Positions 18,068 to 26,974 of a DNA stretch of 64,000 nt are shown piece after piece. Under the pieces are notes generated by a model that made no database searches, was not told the origin of the DNA, and saw nothing but the letters and a program-made list of their open reading frames with translations. The position numbers were made by a program, and so were the translations under genes. The stretch covers positions 62,001-126,000 of the forward strand of contig CP094243.1 in NCBI GenBank assembly GCA_022749655.1, written 5' to 3'. Each line of letters begins with the position of its first letter. Positions within the stretch are counted from its first letter, which is position 1. This DNA is from Xanthomonas phaseoli pv. phaseoli. GTDB lineage: Bacteria > Pseudomonadota > Gammaproteobacteria > Xanthomonadales > Xanthomonadaceae.

Positions 18068-18955
18068 TCATGCCGACGGCGCGATGGTCCGCGACAAGAA
18101 ATCACCGATGTAGTGCGCAATCTCCAGCGCATGCGTCTCCAAGGCGAAGTGCCCTGTCTCCAATAGATGCACTTCGGCCCTTGGCAGATCCGTGCGGTAG
18201 GCCTGCGCGCCGGCCGGGATAAAGGCGGGATCGTGCTTGCCCCACACGGCCAGCAACGGCGGCTGATGGACACGAAAATACGCTTGAAATGCGGGGTACG
18301 CCGCCACATTGCTGCGGTAATCCAGAATCAGGTCGAGCTGGATCTCTTCGGCGCCCGGGCGCGCCATGTAGGCGATATCCAGGGTGTAGCCGTCCGGCGA
18401 CAGTGTGCCGGGCGCGACACCGGTGCCGTATTGCCACTCACGAATGGTCTGCGCCGACAACGATGCGCGGCAGGCCTCGCGATTGGCGGCGCTCGGCTCC
18501 CGCCAGTAGGCCTGCCAGGCGTCCCATTGGTCGCTGAAGCCCTCCAGGTAGGCATTGCCGTTCTGGCTGACGATGGCGCTCACCCGTTCCGGATGCGCGG
18601 CCGCAAGGCGGAAGCCGACCGGTGCACCGTAGTCGAACAGGTACAGGCTGTAACGCGTCAGTCCCAACGCTTCGGTAAAGCCTTCGATCACCTTGTAGAG
18701 CGCATCGAAGGTGTAATCGAACTGTCCACGCGGCGGTGCCTTGGTCATGCCGAAGCCGGGGAGATCCGGGGCGATCAGACGGTATTGGCTTGCCAGCAAC
18801 GGCATCAGGTCGCGGAACATGTGGCTGGCACTGGGAAACCCATGCAACAGCAACAGGACCGGCGCGTCCTTGCGCCCTGCTTGGCGATAGAACAGCTCGA
18901 CATCGCCAACCTGCTCGGTGCGATAGCTGACGCGCTGGGTGGTGTCGTGGGACAT
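18068..18955 (-). CDS. Alpha/beta hydrolase, epoxide hydrolase/haloalkane dehalogenase type
   Basis: A 295-aa alpha/beta hydrolase. The oxyanion motif is LLHGFPSASHMF; the nucleophile elbow is LYLFDYGAPVG, where the nucleophile is aspartate as in epoxide hydrolases and haloalkane dehalogenases rather than serine. The acid is in VWGKHDPAFIP and the histidine in ETGHFALET. Divergent from the LysR gene at 19345, which likely regulates it. Substrate unknown. Confidence 0.85.
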   Translation of the reverse strand: MSHDTTQRVSYRTEQVGDVELFYRQAGRKDAPVLLLLHGFPSASHMFRDLMPLLASQYRLIAPDLPGFGMTKAPPRGQFDYTFDALYKVIEGFTEALGLTRYSLYLFDYGAPVGFRLAAAHPERVSAIVSQNGNAYLEGFSDQWDAWQAYWREPSAANREACRASLSAQTIREWQYGTGVAPGTLSPDGYTLDIAYMARPGAEEIQLDLILDYRSNVAAYPAFQAYFRVHQPPLLAVWGKHDPAFIPAGAQAYRTDLPRAEVHLLETGHFALETHALEIAHYIGDFLSRTIAPSA

Positions 18956-19344
18956 GCTGCCTCCGTCGAGTCATGGGGTGTGGGCGCCGCACCTGTCGGC
19001 TGCACGCAATCTGCCGGCCCCCAGCAACAGTGCGGTGCCAATCCACCACAGTTGCAGGATGGAGCGACGCGCGTCCACCGACGGCGCATGTTGCCGGTGG
19101 GTGTTGATGGATGGGGCGGCGCAGATGCGGGTGCGGCAACGCATGTGCAATGGCGGCCATGCTAGGTGCGCCGGCCTGGCACGAGAACCACCCTGGCGTT
19201 CAATGGAGCATTCCATCGCGCGCAATACCGCAACCACTGTTGCGTTCGCATGCGCTGCATGGCGCATGCGGCATCCAGGGTTGATCACACCGGGCTGCTA
19301 GGCTGCGTGCCCGGTCGAAGGTGATTGTCGAAGACGAGGCGCAG
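18956..19344. other. Divergent intergenic region, no gene seen
   Basis: 389 bp between the hydrolase and its divergent LysR regulator. Short open frames are weak and overlap on both strands. Promoters are expected here but no clear consensus stands out. Confidence 0.4.
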
Positions 19345-20253
19345 GTGGACCGCATCCAGGAAATGACGCTGTTTGCCGCGCTGGCCGAGCACACCAGCTT
19401 TGCGGGTGTGGCGCGCCATCTGGGCATTTCCACCGCCACGGTCACGCGCACCATCGCGCAGCTGGAATCGCGGCTGGGCGTGCTGCTGGTGGTGCGCAGC
19501 ACACGCACCATGCGGTTCACCGCGGCAGGGCAGCAGTATGCAAGCGACTGCCGGCGCCTGTTGGCCGAGCTGGAGGATGTCGAAAGCCGCGCCGCCAGCC
19601 TGCATGCGCTTCCCAGCGGCTTGCTCACCGTGACTGCGCCGCAGATGTTCGGCGCTCTGCATGTGACACCTGTCGTGGCCCACTTCCTCGGCCGCTACCC
19701 GGCCATGCGCGCCCGTGCCCTGCTGGTGGACCGTGTCGTGCCGCTGCTGGAAGAAGGCATCGATGTGGCGATCCGGATCGGCACGTTGCCCGATTCGTCG
19801 CTGACTGCCATCCCGGTCGGCAGCGTCCGTCGCATGGTGTGCGCCTCGCCCGGCTATCTTGCACAACACGGCATACCGCAGCACCCGGACATGCTGCCGC
19901 AGCACGCAACGATTTCCACCGCTGCGGCCGAACGCGCGCCCAAGTGGACGTTCCGTCTGGATGGCCGTGCGCATGAGGTGGAGGTTGCCTCGCGCCTGAG
20001 CGTCAGCGCATTCAACGCCGCCATCGTTGCCGCAGTGGATGGGTGGGGCCTCACACAAGTGCCGTCCTACCAGGTTCGCCAACACCTGCAAGACGGAACG
20101 CTGGTCAGCGTGCTGGATGCCTTCGAGATCGCGCCCGAACCGGTACACGTGGTCTATGTCGAAGGCCGCCGCGGCTCGTCGAAGGTGCGCACGTTCGTGG
20201 ACGAGTGCGTGGCTGCATTACGGCACGACCTTGGATGTGCGGACGGCGGTTGA
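19345..20253 (+). CDS. LysR-family transcriptional regulator
   Basis: About 302 aa, LysR type: N-terminal helix-turn-helix (DRIQEMTLFAALAEHTSF, GISTATVTRTIAQLESRLG) and effector domain. The GTG at 19345 is preferred: it gives the usual MDRIQEM start and has GAGG six bases upstream; a GTG at 19321 would be longer. The effector domain is of the short-loop type often seen in regulators next to oxidoreductases and hydrolases. Divergent from the alpha/beta hydrolase. Confidence 0.88.
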   Translation: MDRIQEMTLFAALAEHTSFAGVARHLGISTATVTRTIAQLESRLGVLLVVRSTRTMRFTAAGQQYASDCRRLLAELEDVESRAASLHALPSGLLTVTAPQMFGALHVTPVVAHFLGRYPAMRARALLVDRVVPLLEEGIDVAIRIGTLPDSSLTAIPVGSVRRMVCASPGYLAQHGIPQHPDMLPQHATISTAAAERAPKWTFRLDGRAHEVEVASRLSVSAFNAAIVAAVDGWGLTQVPSYQVRQHLQDGTLVSVLDAFEIAPEPVHVVYVEGRRGSSKVRTFVDECVAALRHDLGCADGG

Positions 20254-20621
20254 GCGGCGCCAGGCAGCCCGGTCATGCCGTTGGCTGCCGCACGCGCGCG
20301 AACGCGCGCCTGACCGCAGCAGCGCCATGCAGTCGATCGGCAGATGCAGTTGCAGCGCGATCCTCCCGAACTGTACGACCAGCCGTCTCCGCCCACGTGC
20401 GCGCTTTTTCCCGACGTTTTCCTTCGCGCGGGGTGTTCGCATGGCCTGCGCGTGATGCAGGCACCCGCGCGGCGGTGCGGTGCGTCCGCTGCGTTGCTGA
20501 CGATGGGTGCGGGCAAGACCGTGACCTACGGGCCGCTGGCACGCGCACGCGTTCGCCGGATGAAGTCCTCGCAGGGGCATGCCTGCGCCGGCAGCCCCAT
20601 GCCAGCGGGTCAGGCACCGCG
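20254..20621. other. Intergenic space upstream of the ureide operon
   Basis: No supported gene between the LysR stop and the operator at 20622; frames are short on both strands and none resembles a known family. Confidence 0.4.
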
Positions 20622-20635
20622 TTGCATTTTTGCAG
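20622..20635. promoter_or_regulatory. Second LysR-type operator (ureide operon)
   Basis: TTGCATTTTTGCAG matches the palindrome at 7043-7056 in 13 of 14 positions and precedes the ureide operon by 126 bp. The two sites are the only clear copies I see in the window. Confidence 0.6.
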
Positions 20636-20655
20636 CCCAAGCCCGCGAAAAACTC

Positions 20656-20686
20656 TTTGATGGCGACAGGACTGCCTCCCTATAGT
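20656..20686 (+). promoter_or_regulatory. Predicted promoter of the ureide operon
   Basis: TTTGAT at 20656-20661 and CTATAGTC (-10 TATAGT, 20681-20686) are spaced like the hpxD promoter, and the flanks (CTGCCTCC before, CTCCCGCC after) match it too. The operator lies 20 bp upstream of the -35. Confidence 0.55.
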
Positions 20687-20760
20687 CGAGGCGCCACCTC
20701 TCCCGCCTGCTCCCGGACTGCACTTGCGCCCTCCGCGAGAGCCCCCGTTTGGTCCCGTCG

Positions 20761-22047
20761 ATGCCCGCTGCCCTGCCGTCCCGCCTAGTCGCTCCCGACC
20801 TCGCTGCTCCTGGCGGTGCGCGTGCGGTGGCACGCTGCGACGCGCTGGGCGTTGGGCCCTACAGCGACAGCGATACCGGGCTATTCCGTGGCTGGCTTGG
20901 TCCTGCCCACCGTGCCGCGGTGGAACAGGTAGGCACCTGGATGCAGGCGGCCGGCATGCAGGTGCGCATCGATCCCCTGGGCACATTGGTGGGCCGATAC
21001 GCCGGCACGCAGCCAGACGCACCGGCGCTGCTGATCGGCAGCCACCTGGACAGCGTGCGCGATGCCGGGCGCTACGACGGCCCGCTCGGCATCCTGCTCG
21101 GCATCGAATGCATCGCCGCGCTGCATGCGCAGCGGCGCCGGCTGCCGTTTGCCATCGAGGTCATCGCCTTCGGCGACGAAGAAGGCTCGCGCTTTCCCGC
21201 CTCCATGTTCTGCAGCCGCGCGGTGGCCGGCACCCTCGACCCCACCGCGCTGGCGGTCACCGATGCCGCCGGCATCACGGTGGCCAGTGCGCTGGCCGCC
21301 TGGAACCTGGACATCGCCCACGTGCAGCACGCCGCCCGCGCCCCGGGCAGCGTGCTGGCGTATCTGGAAACGCATATCGAGCAGGGCCCGGTCTTGGAAG
21401 CGGAAGGAGTGCCGCTGGGCATCGTCAGCGCCATCGCCGCGCAACGACGCTTCGCGCTGCGCTTCGAAGGTCGCGCCGGACATGCCGGCACCACCAGCAT
21501 GGCGCTGCGCCGCGACGCCTTGAGCGCCGCGGCCGAAGCGCTGCTGGCCATCGAACGGATCGCCCGCGCTGGCAGCAGCGACCTGGTCGCCACCGTCGGC
21601 AAGCTGCAGGTGGCGCCCGGCGCCGCCAACGTGGTGCCGGGGCGTGTGGACTGCTCGCTGGACGTACGTGCCGGCAGCGATGCAAGCCGCGATGCCGCCG
21701 TGCAGCAGATCCAACAGGCACTGGCGCAGATCGCCATCCACCGCGGCGTCGCCATCGCCATCGAGCCACTGCAGACGCTGGCCGCCAGCCCCTGCGCCCC
21801 GGCACTGATCACGCGCCTGGAACACGCGGTTGCCGCGCAAGGCATCGCACCGCGACACCTGGTCTCCGGTGCGGGCCACGATGCCATGGTGATGGCAGCG
21901 CTGTGTCCCACGGCGATGCTGTTCGTGCGCTGCGCCGGCGGGATCAGCCATCATCCGGACGAACATGTCGATCCGGCCGATGCCGAGATTGCGCTGGCGG
22001 TCATGCGCCACTTTATCGACCATCTGGGAGATCCCCTTGTCACCTGA
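20761..22047 (+). CDS. hpxK: Allantoate amidohydrolase (M20 family)
   Basis: A 428-aa M20-type metalloamidase that hydrolyses allantoate to ureidoglycine, CO2 and ammonia. Metal and catalytic motifs are visible: GSHLDSVRDAGRYDG, FGDEEGSRFP, THIEQGPVLE, the dimerisation-domain histidine in GRAGHAGTT and the terminal SHHPDEHV. N-carbamoyl-amino acid hydrolases share these motifs, but the neighbours (PuuE, ureidoglycine aminotransferase) settle the substrate. First gene of a seven-gene overlapping operon; start ATG 20761. Confidence 0.88.
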   Translation: MPAALPSRLVAPDLAAPGGARAVARCDALGVGPYSDSDTGLFRGWLGPAHRAAVEQVGTWMQAAGMQVRIDPLGTLVGRYAGTQPDAPALLIGSHLDSVRDAGRYDGPLGILLGIECIAALHAQRRRLPFAIEVIAFGDEEGSRFPASMFCSRAVAGTLDPTALAVTDAAGITVASALAAWNLDIAHVQHAARAPGSVLAYLETHIEQGPVLEAEGVPLGIVSAIAAQRRFALRFEGRAGHAGTTSMALRRDALSAAAEALLAIERIARAGSSDLVATVGKLQVAPGAANVVPGRVDCSLDVRAGSDASRDAAVQQIQQALAQIAIHRGVAIAIEPLQTLAASPCAPALITRLEHAVAAQGIAPRHLVSGAGHDAMVMAALCPTAMLFVRCAGGISHHPDEHVDPADAEIALAVMRHFIDHLGDPLVT

Positions 22048-23293
22048 TCTGCGTCAGCTGCACACCTTCGGCGAACTCGATCCCCCGCAGCGCCTGTTGA
22101 TGGGCCCGGGCCCGGTCAATGCGCATCCGCGCGTGCTGCGTGCGATGGCGGCCGATCTGCTGGGGCAGTTCGATCCGGAAATGACCACCTACATGAACGA
22201 GGTGATGGCGCTCTATCGGCCGCTATTCGGTACCGAGAACCGCTGGACGTTCCTGGTCGATGGCACCGCGCGCGCCGGTATCGAAGCGGCGCTGGTATCG
22301 TTGGTCAGCCAGGGCGAGCGCGTGCTGGTGCTCAACTTCGGCCGCTTCGGCTTGTTGCTCACCGAAATCCTGGGCCGCCTCGGCGCCGAGGTGCACAGCG
22401 TGGATGCGCCGTGGGGCCAGGTGCTGCCGCTGGGCGCGATTGCCGAGGCCATCGAGCGCGTGGCACCCAAGCTGGTGGCCACCGTACACGGCGATACTTC
22501 CACCACCATGGCGCAGCCGCTCGATGGCGTCGGTGCGCTGTGCCGCGCAGCCGGCGCGCTGAGTTATGTGGACGCCACCGCCACCATCGGCGGCATGCCC
22601 ATCGCCAGCGATCGCTGGGACGTGGATGTGGTCACCGGCGGTTTGCAGAAATGCCTGGGCGGGCCATCCGGCTCGGCGCCGATCACCGTGTCCGAGCGCG
22701 CGGCCGCGGCCATCTTCGCGCGTCGCCATGTCGAACGCGGCATCGTGCGCGACGACATCGCCAACGGCAGCGGCCCGCGCATCGTCTCGAATTATTTCGA
22801 CCTGGCGATGATCATGGATTACTGGTCGGACAAGCGCCTCAACCACCACACCGAAGCCACCACCATGCTGTACGGCGCCCGCGAATGCGCACGCGTGGCC
22901 TTGCAGGAAGGCCTGGATGCGCGCTTCGCGCGCCATGCGGCGGCCGGGCGCGCGGTCAGCGCCGGCATCCGCGCGTTGGGGCTGGAGGTCTTTGGCGACG
23001 ATGCGCATCGCATGACCAATGTCACCGGCGTGGTGATACCACCCGGCATCGACAGCGAGGCGGTACGCCGGCGCATGCGGGAGGATTTCGAGATCGAGAT
23101 CGGCACCGCGTTCGGGCCGCTGCAGGGAAAGATCTGGCGCATCGGCGCGATGGGCTACAACGCGATGAAGCACAAGGTGCTGATCACCCTGGCCGCACTG
23201 GAAGCGGTACTGCGCGCCGAAGGCTATGCCTGCACGCACGGCCTGGCGGTGGAAGCGGCACTGGCCGCCTGGCATGCGGAAGCGCAGGCATGA
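22037..23293 (+). CDS. hpxJ: Ureidoglycine-glyoxylate aminotransferase (PucG/HpxJ type)
   Basis: Class V PLP-dependent aminotransferase, 418 aa, of the alanine-glyoxylate family. LLMGPGPVNAHPRVLRAM starts the fold, STTMAQPLDGVGALCRA leads to the cofactor region, and the PLP lysine is in TGGLQKCLGGPSG. With glyoxylate it would turn ureidoglycine into oxalurate and glycine, the product handled by HpxXY/W/Z. The start is a TTG at 22037 overlapping the previous gene by 11 bp, supported by GGGAG seven bases upstream and a continuing N-terminal match (SPDLRQLHTFGELDPPQR). Confidence 0.87.
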   Translation: MSPDLRQLHTFGELDPPQRLLMGPGPVNAHPRVLRAMAADLLGQFDPEMTTYMNEVMALYRPLFGTENRWTFLVDGTARAGIEAALVSLVSQGERVLVLNFGRFGLLLTEILGRLGAEVHSVDAPWGQVLPLGAIAEAIERVAPKLVATVHGDTSTTMAQPLDGVGALCRAAGALSYVDATATIGGMPIASDRWDVDVVTGGLQKCLGGPSGSAPITVSERAAAAIFARRHVERGIVRDDIANGSGPRIVSNYFDLAMIMDYWSDKRLNHHTEATTMLYGARECARVALQEGLDARFARHAAAGRAVSAGIRALGLEVFGDDAHRMTNVTGVVIPPGIDSEAVRRRMREDFEIEIGTAFGPLQGKIWRIGAMGYNAMKHKVLITLAALEAVLRAEGYACTHGLAVEAALAAWHAEAQA

Positions 23294-24180
23294 ACGCCGC
23301 GCGCGACCTGCTCGGCTATGGGGCCAGCCCGCCTGCGGCGCACTGGCCTGGCGGCGCGCGCATCGCCGTGCAGTTCGTGATCAACTACGAAGAGGGCGCG
23401 GAGAACTGCGTGCTCAACGGAGATGCGGGCTCGGAGGCGTTTCTGTCGGACATGGTCGGCGCGCAAGCGCAGCCCGGCGCCCGCGCCATGGCGATGGAAA
23501 GCCTCTACGAATACGGCAGCCGTGCCGGCTTCTGGCGGCTGCATCGGCTGTTCACCGCACGCAACGTGCCGGTGACCGTGTTCGGTGTGGCGCAGGCATT
23601 GGCATCCAATCCGGACGCGGTGGCCGCGATGCAGGCAGCCGACTGGGAAATCGCCAGCCACGGTCTGCGCTGGATCGATTATCAACACGTGGACGAGGCC
23701 ACCGAGCGCGCGCATATCGCGCAGGCCATCGCAGTGCACACCCGCGTCACCGGCAGCCGCCCGCAGGGTTGGTACCAGGGGCGCACCAGCCCCAACACCG
23801 CCCGCCTGATCGCCGAAGAAGGCGGCTTTGTCTACGACGCCGACAGCTACGCCGACGACGTGCCGTACTACGACAGCCGCCACGGCCGCGCGCAGTTGAT
23901 CGTGCCGTACACGCTGGATGCCAATGACATGAAATTCGTCGCCTACAACGGCTTTGCCGATGGCGAGCCATTCTTCCGCTACCTGCGCGACAGCTTCGAG
24001 CAGTTGCGCAGCGAAGGCGGGCGCATGCTCTCGATCGGCCTGCACGGGCGCATCGTCGGCAAGCCGGCGCGTGCGGCAGCGCTCGCGCGCTTTGTCGATC
24101 ATGTGCTGGCCAGCGGCGATGCCTGGATTGCGCGCCGCATCGATATTGCGCGCCATTGGCTGCAGGTGCATCCGGCATGA
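23290..24180 (+). CDS. puuE: Allantoinase PuuE (polysaccharide deacetylase fold)
   Basis: A 296-aa cofactor-simple allantoinase that opens the allantoin ring to allantoate. It begins ARDLLGYGASPPAAHWPGGARIAVQFVINYEEGAE, the signature start of PuuE, and has the deacetylase-fold elements SHGLRWID and GWYQGRTSPNT and a late histidine in LSIGLHGRIVG. Starts in the ATGA overlap with the aminotransferase stop. No metal-dependent AllB-type allantoinase is present. Confidence 0.9.
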   Translation: MNAARDLLGYGASPPAAHWPGGARIAVQFVINYEEGAENCVLNGDAGSEAFLSDMVGAQAQPGARAMAMESLYEYGSRAGFWRLHRLFTARNVPVTVFGVAQALASNPDAVAAMQAADWEIASHGLRWIDYQHVDEATERAHIAQAIAVHTRVTGSRPQGWYQGRTSPNTARLIAEEGGFVYDADSYADDVPYYDSRHGRAQLIVPYTLDANDMKFVAYNGFADGEPFFRYLRDSFEQLRSEGGRMLSIGLHGRIVGKPARAAALARFVDHVLASGDAWIARRIDIARHWLQVHPA

Positions 24181-24572
24181 GCATCGCAAGCGCCGAGATC
24201 GATCTGCCGGAGGTGATCGCGCAAGTGACGGCCGCCTTCCATGCCTACGAAACGGCGCTGATGGGCGACGACATCGCCGCGATGGATGCGCTGTTCCATG
24301 CAGCGCCCAGTACCGTGCGTTATGGCGTGGGCGAAGTGTTGTACGGCATCGATGCGATCCGCGCATTTCGCAGCGGCCGCGGTGGCTCGCCGCAGCGCCG
24401 GCTGATGCATGTGCAGGTGCATGGCTTCGGCCACGATTTCGCCACCACCCACGCCGAATTCATTCGCGAGGGCAGCAGTACGCGCGGGCGGCAAAGCCAG
24501 AGCTGGGTGCGCTTTGCCGACGGCTGGAAGGTGGTGGCCGCGCATGTCTCGCTGCAAGGCACGCACGCATGA
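24177..24572 (+). CDS. hpxZ: Oxalurate catabolism protein HpxZ (DUF3225)
   Basis: A 131-aa protein of the SnoaL/NTF2-like fold (AFHAYETALMGDDIAAMDALF, SQSWVRFADGWKVVAAHVS), the family named HpxZ in Klebsiella, tied genetically to oxalurate use. Exact reaction unknown. Begins in an ATGA overlap with puuE and ends in one with uraD. Its partners hpxXY and hpxW are 7 kb upstream, separated by unrelated genes. Confidence 0.85.
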   Translation: MSIASAEIDLPEVIAQVTAAFHAYETALMGDDIAAMDALFHAAPSTVRYGVGEVLYGIDAIRAFRSGRGGSPQRRLMHVQVHGFGHDFATTHAEFIREGSSTRGRQSQSWVRFADGWKVVAAHVSLQGTHA

Positions 24573-25060
24573 GCGTGGTCGACGACCCCGGGCTGGACGA
24601 TGCCGCCTTCATGACGCGCTATCGCGACCTGTTCGAGCACTCGCCGTGGGTGATCGAACGTGCGCTGCGGCGACGGCCGTTCGCCGATGTGCACCGCGGC
24701 CTGATGCAGGTTGTTTACGACGCATCGCCGCAAGATCAGGTCGCACTGATCCGCGCCCACCCCGAGCTGGCCGGCAAGGCCGCGCTCGACCGCACGCTCA
24801 CTGCCGCATCGGCCGCAGAGCAGGCTTCGGCCGGGCTGGACCGGCTCGACGAAGACCAGTTCAAGCGCTTCCACGCGCTCAATCAGGCCTATCGCCACCG
24901 TTTCGGATTTCCATTCGTGATCTGTGTGCGGCTGCACGACACAGCCGGCATCCTGGCCGCGCTGGAGCAGCGCCTGGACGCATCGCGCAACGCAGAGATC
25001 GCCACCGCCATTGCCGAAATCGGCAAGATCGTGCACCTGCGCCTGGAGGCACTGCCATGA
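24569..25060 (+). CDS. uraD: OHCU decarboxylase
   Basis: 2-oxo-4-hydroxy-4-carboxy-5-ureidoimidazoline decarboxylase, 163 aa, which yields S-allantoin. Typical features are FEHSPWVIERALRRRPF (with the FEHSPW start motif), LIRAHPELAGKAAL with the catalytic histidine of AHPELAG, and FGFPFVICVRLHD. Length matches the family (about 165 aa). Acts directly after HIU hydrolase. ATGA overlap at both ends. Confidence 0.93.
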   Translation: MSVVDDPGLDDAAFMTRYRDLFEHSPWVIERALRRRPFADVHRGLMQVVYDASPQDQVALIRAHPELAGKAALDRTLTAASAAEQASAGLDRLDEDQFKRFHALNQAYRHRFGFPFVICVRLHDTAGILAALEQRLDASRNAEIATAIAEIGKIVHLRLEALP

Positions 25061-26476
25061 GCCTGGCCCACCTCGAACGTACCCTCGCCCACGACCTGCA
25101 ATGCCTGGCCCACGGCGGCGATGCCTGGGTGCAACCGCGTGTGCATCCGGGCGGGCATGTGTATGACGTGATCATCGTCGGCGCCGGGCAGAGCGGCCTG
25201 GGAGCGGCGTTCGCGCTGCAACGCGAGCGTGTGCACAACGTGCTGGTGATCGACGAAAACCCGGCCGGCCAGGAAGGCCCGTGGGTGACCTACGCACGCA
25301 TGCAGACCTTGCGCACGCCCAAGCACATCACCTCGATCGATCTGGGCGTGCCATCGCTCACCTTCCGCGCGTGGTGGGAAGCGCAATACGGCAGCGCCGC
25401 ATGGGATGCGCTGGACAAGATCCGCGCGCGCGCTGGATGGATTATCTGCGCTGGTATCGCACAACGCTGCGCTTGCCGGTGCGCAACGCCACCCGCCTGG
25501 TCCGGGTTGAGCCGGACCTCGCACCGGGCATCCATCGCCTGCATCTGGCGATGGGCGCGCCCTGCTCACACGCAAGCTGATCCTGGCCACCGGCATCCAG
25601 GGCGGCGGCCAGTGGGTGGTGCCCGAGTGGATCAGCCGCGCCCTGCCCGCGCATCGCTACGCGCATACCTCCGGCCACATCGATTTCGCCGCACTGGCCG
25701 GCAAGCGTGTGGGCATTCTGGGCGGCGGCGCCTCGGCCTTCGACAACGCCTGCTTTGCGCTCGAACAAGGCGTCGCCAGTGCCGAGGTGTTCGTGCGCCG
25801 CAGCGAGTTGCCGCGCATCAATCCGTTCCGGCACATGGAACAGGCCGGCATCATTCCGCGTTTTCTGGCACTGCCGGATGCAGACAAGTATCGGATGATG
25901 GCCAGCTTCTTCGCGCACAACCAACCACCCACCAACGACACCTTCCAGCGCGCCTGTGCGCATGCCGGCTTCGCGCTGCACCTTGGCGCGCCGTGGCTGG
26001 ACGTGGCCGAGCGCGACGGCGAGATCGTCGTGCGCACGCCGCAGCGCGAACACCGCTTCGATTTCCTTGCCATCGCCACCGGCCTGGTCACCGATCCGCG
26101 GCTACGTCCGGAACTGGCCGCGCTGTCCGGGCGCATCGCCTGCTGGGGCGACCGCTATCGGCCACCGCCTGGCCAGGCCAATCCGGTGCTGGACGCACAT
26201 CCCTATCTGGGACCCGGGTTCGAACTGCTGCCGCGCACGCCCGACGATGCCGCGCTGCTGCATGGGCTGTTCGCCTTCAACTATTCGGCGCTGATCAATC
26301 ACGGCCCGTCGGCCGCGGCACTGTCCGGGCTGAAGGTGGCACTGCCGCGGCTGGCCCGCGCAGTGGCCGACCAGTTGTTCCTGGACGACCGCCAGGCCAT
26401 CGTCGACCAGTACTTGGCCTACGACCAACCCGAATTCGTCGGCCAATGGCCGCAGCCCACCCAGGCGGTGGCATGA
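25057..26476 (+). CDS. hpyO: FAD-dependent urate hydroxylase, HpyO type (two frameshifts)
   Basis: FAD/NAD(P)-binding monooxygenase of about 473 aa: FAD Rossmann motif VIIVGAGQSGLGAAFAL, second nucleotide site VGILGGGASAFDNACFAL, and a flavin motif IATGL. The gene lies between uraD and hiuH, the only place an urate oxidase should be, and it is not an HpxO homologue. A flavoprotein urate hydroxylase from Xanthomonas named HpyO was reported as a non-homologous replacement of HpxO; this fits that position and family. Two one-base losses break it: one at the CG repeat 25423-25432 (restores DKIPRARWMDYL) and one at 25545-25555 (restores HLADGRALLTRK). Confidence 0.78.
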
Positions 26477-26805
26477 GCACGCTGTCCACGCACGTGCTGG
26501 ACACCGCCAGCGGCCGCCCCGCCGCCGGCGTGCCGCTGCGGCTGTTCGCTGGCGATACGCTGCGCTTCGAGGGCGTCACCAATCCCGACGGCCGCTGCCC
26601 GGACCTGGCCGCGCTCGCGCTGCAGCCCGGCCTCTACCGGCTGGAATTCGACCTGGCACGCTACTGGCAGGCCACCGGCATGGCGCTGGCCGACCCGCCG
26701 TTCCTGGACCGCATCCCGATTGCCTTCGGCATCGCCGACGACGGCCACTACCATGTGCCGCTGTTGCTCTCCCCGTACGGGTACTCCACCTACCGCGGCA
26801 GCTGA
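26473..26805 (+). CDS. hiuH: 5-Hydroxyisourate hydrolase (transthyretin-like)
   Basis: A 110-aa transthyretin-like hydrolase that opens 5-hydroxyisourate to OHCU. Diagnostic parts: LSTHVLDTASGRPAAGVPLRL at the start with the conserved histidine, PDGRCPDL in the middle and the C-terminal YRGS signature that separates enzymes from transthyretin. No signal peptide; cytoplasmic. Last gene of the overlapping series (ATGA with hpyO). Full length. Confidence 0.95.
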   Translation: MSTLSTHVLDTASGRPAAGVPLRLFAGDTLRFEGVTNPDGRCPDLAALALQPGLYRLEFDLARYWQATGMALADPPFLDRIPIAFGIADDGHYHVPLLLSPYGYSTYRGS

Positions 26806-26974
26806 GCGCTGCGTCGTGCCGCAATACACACCATTCGGGCCCTTCTGCACGATGGTCTGCGCTTCCATCGCACTGCCAGCGCGGGGAACCCGCTGCGCAC
26901 CGTGTCAGACCGGTTTCACTCAAGCCCCGTAGAATGGCCGCTTTCCGGCGACAGGCCGGGACACCGGAACGGTC

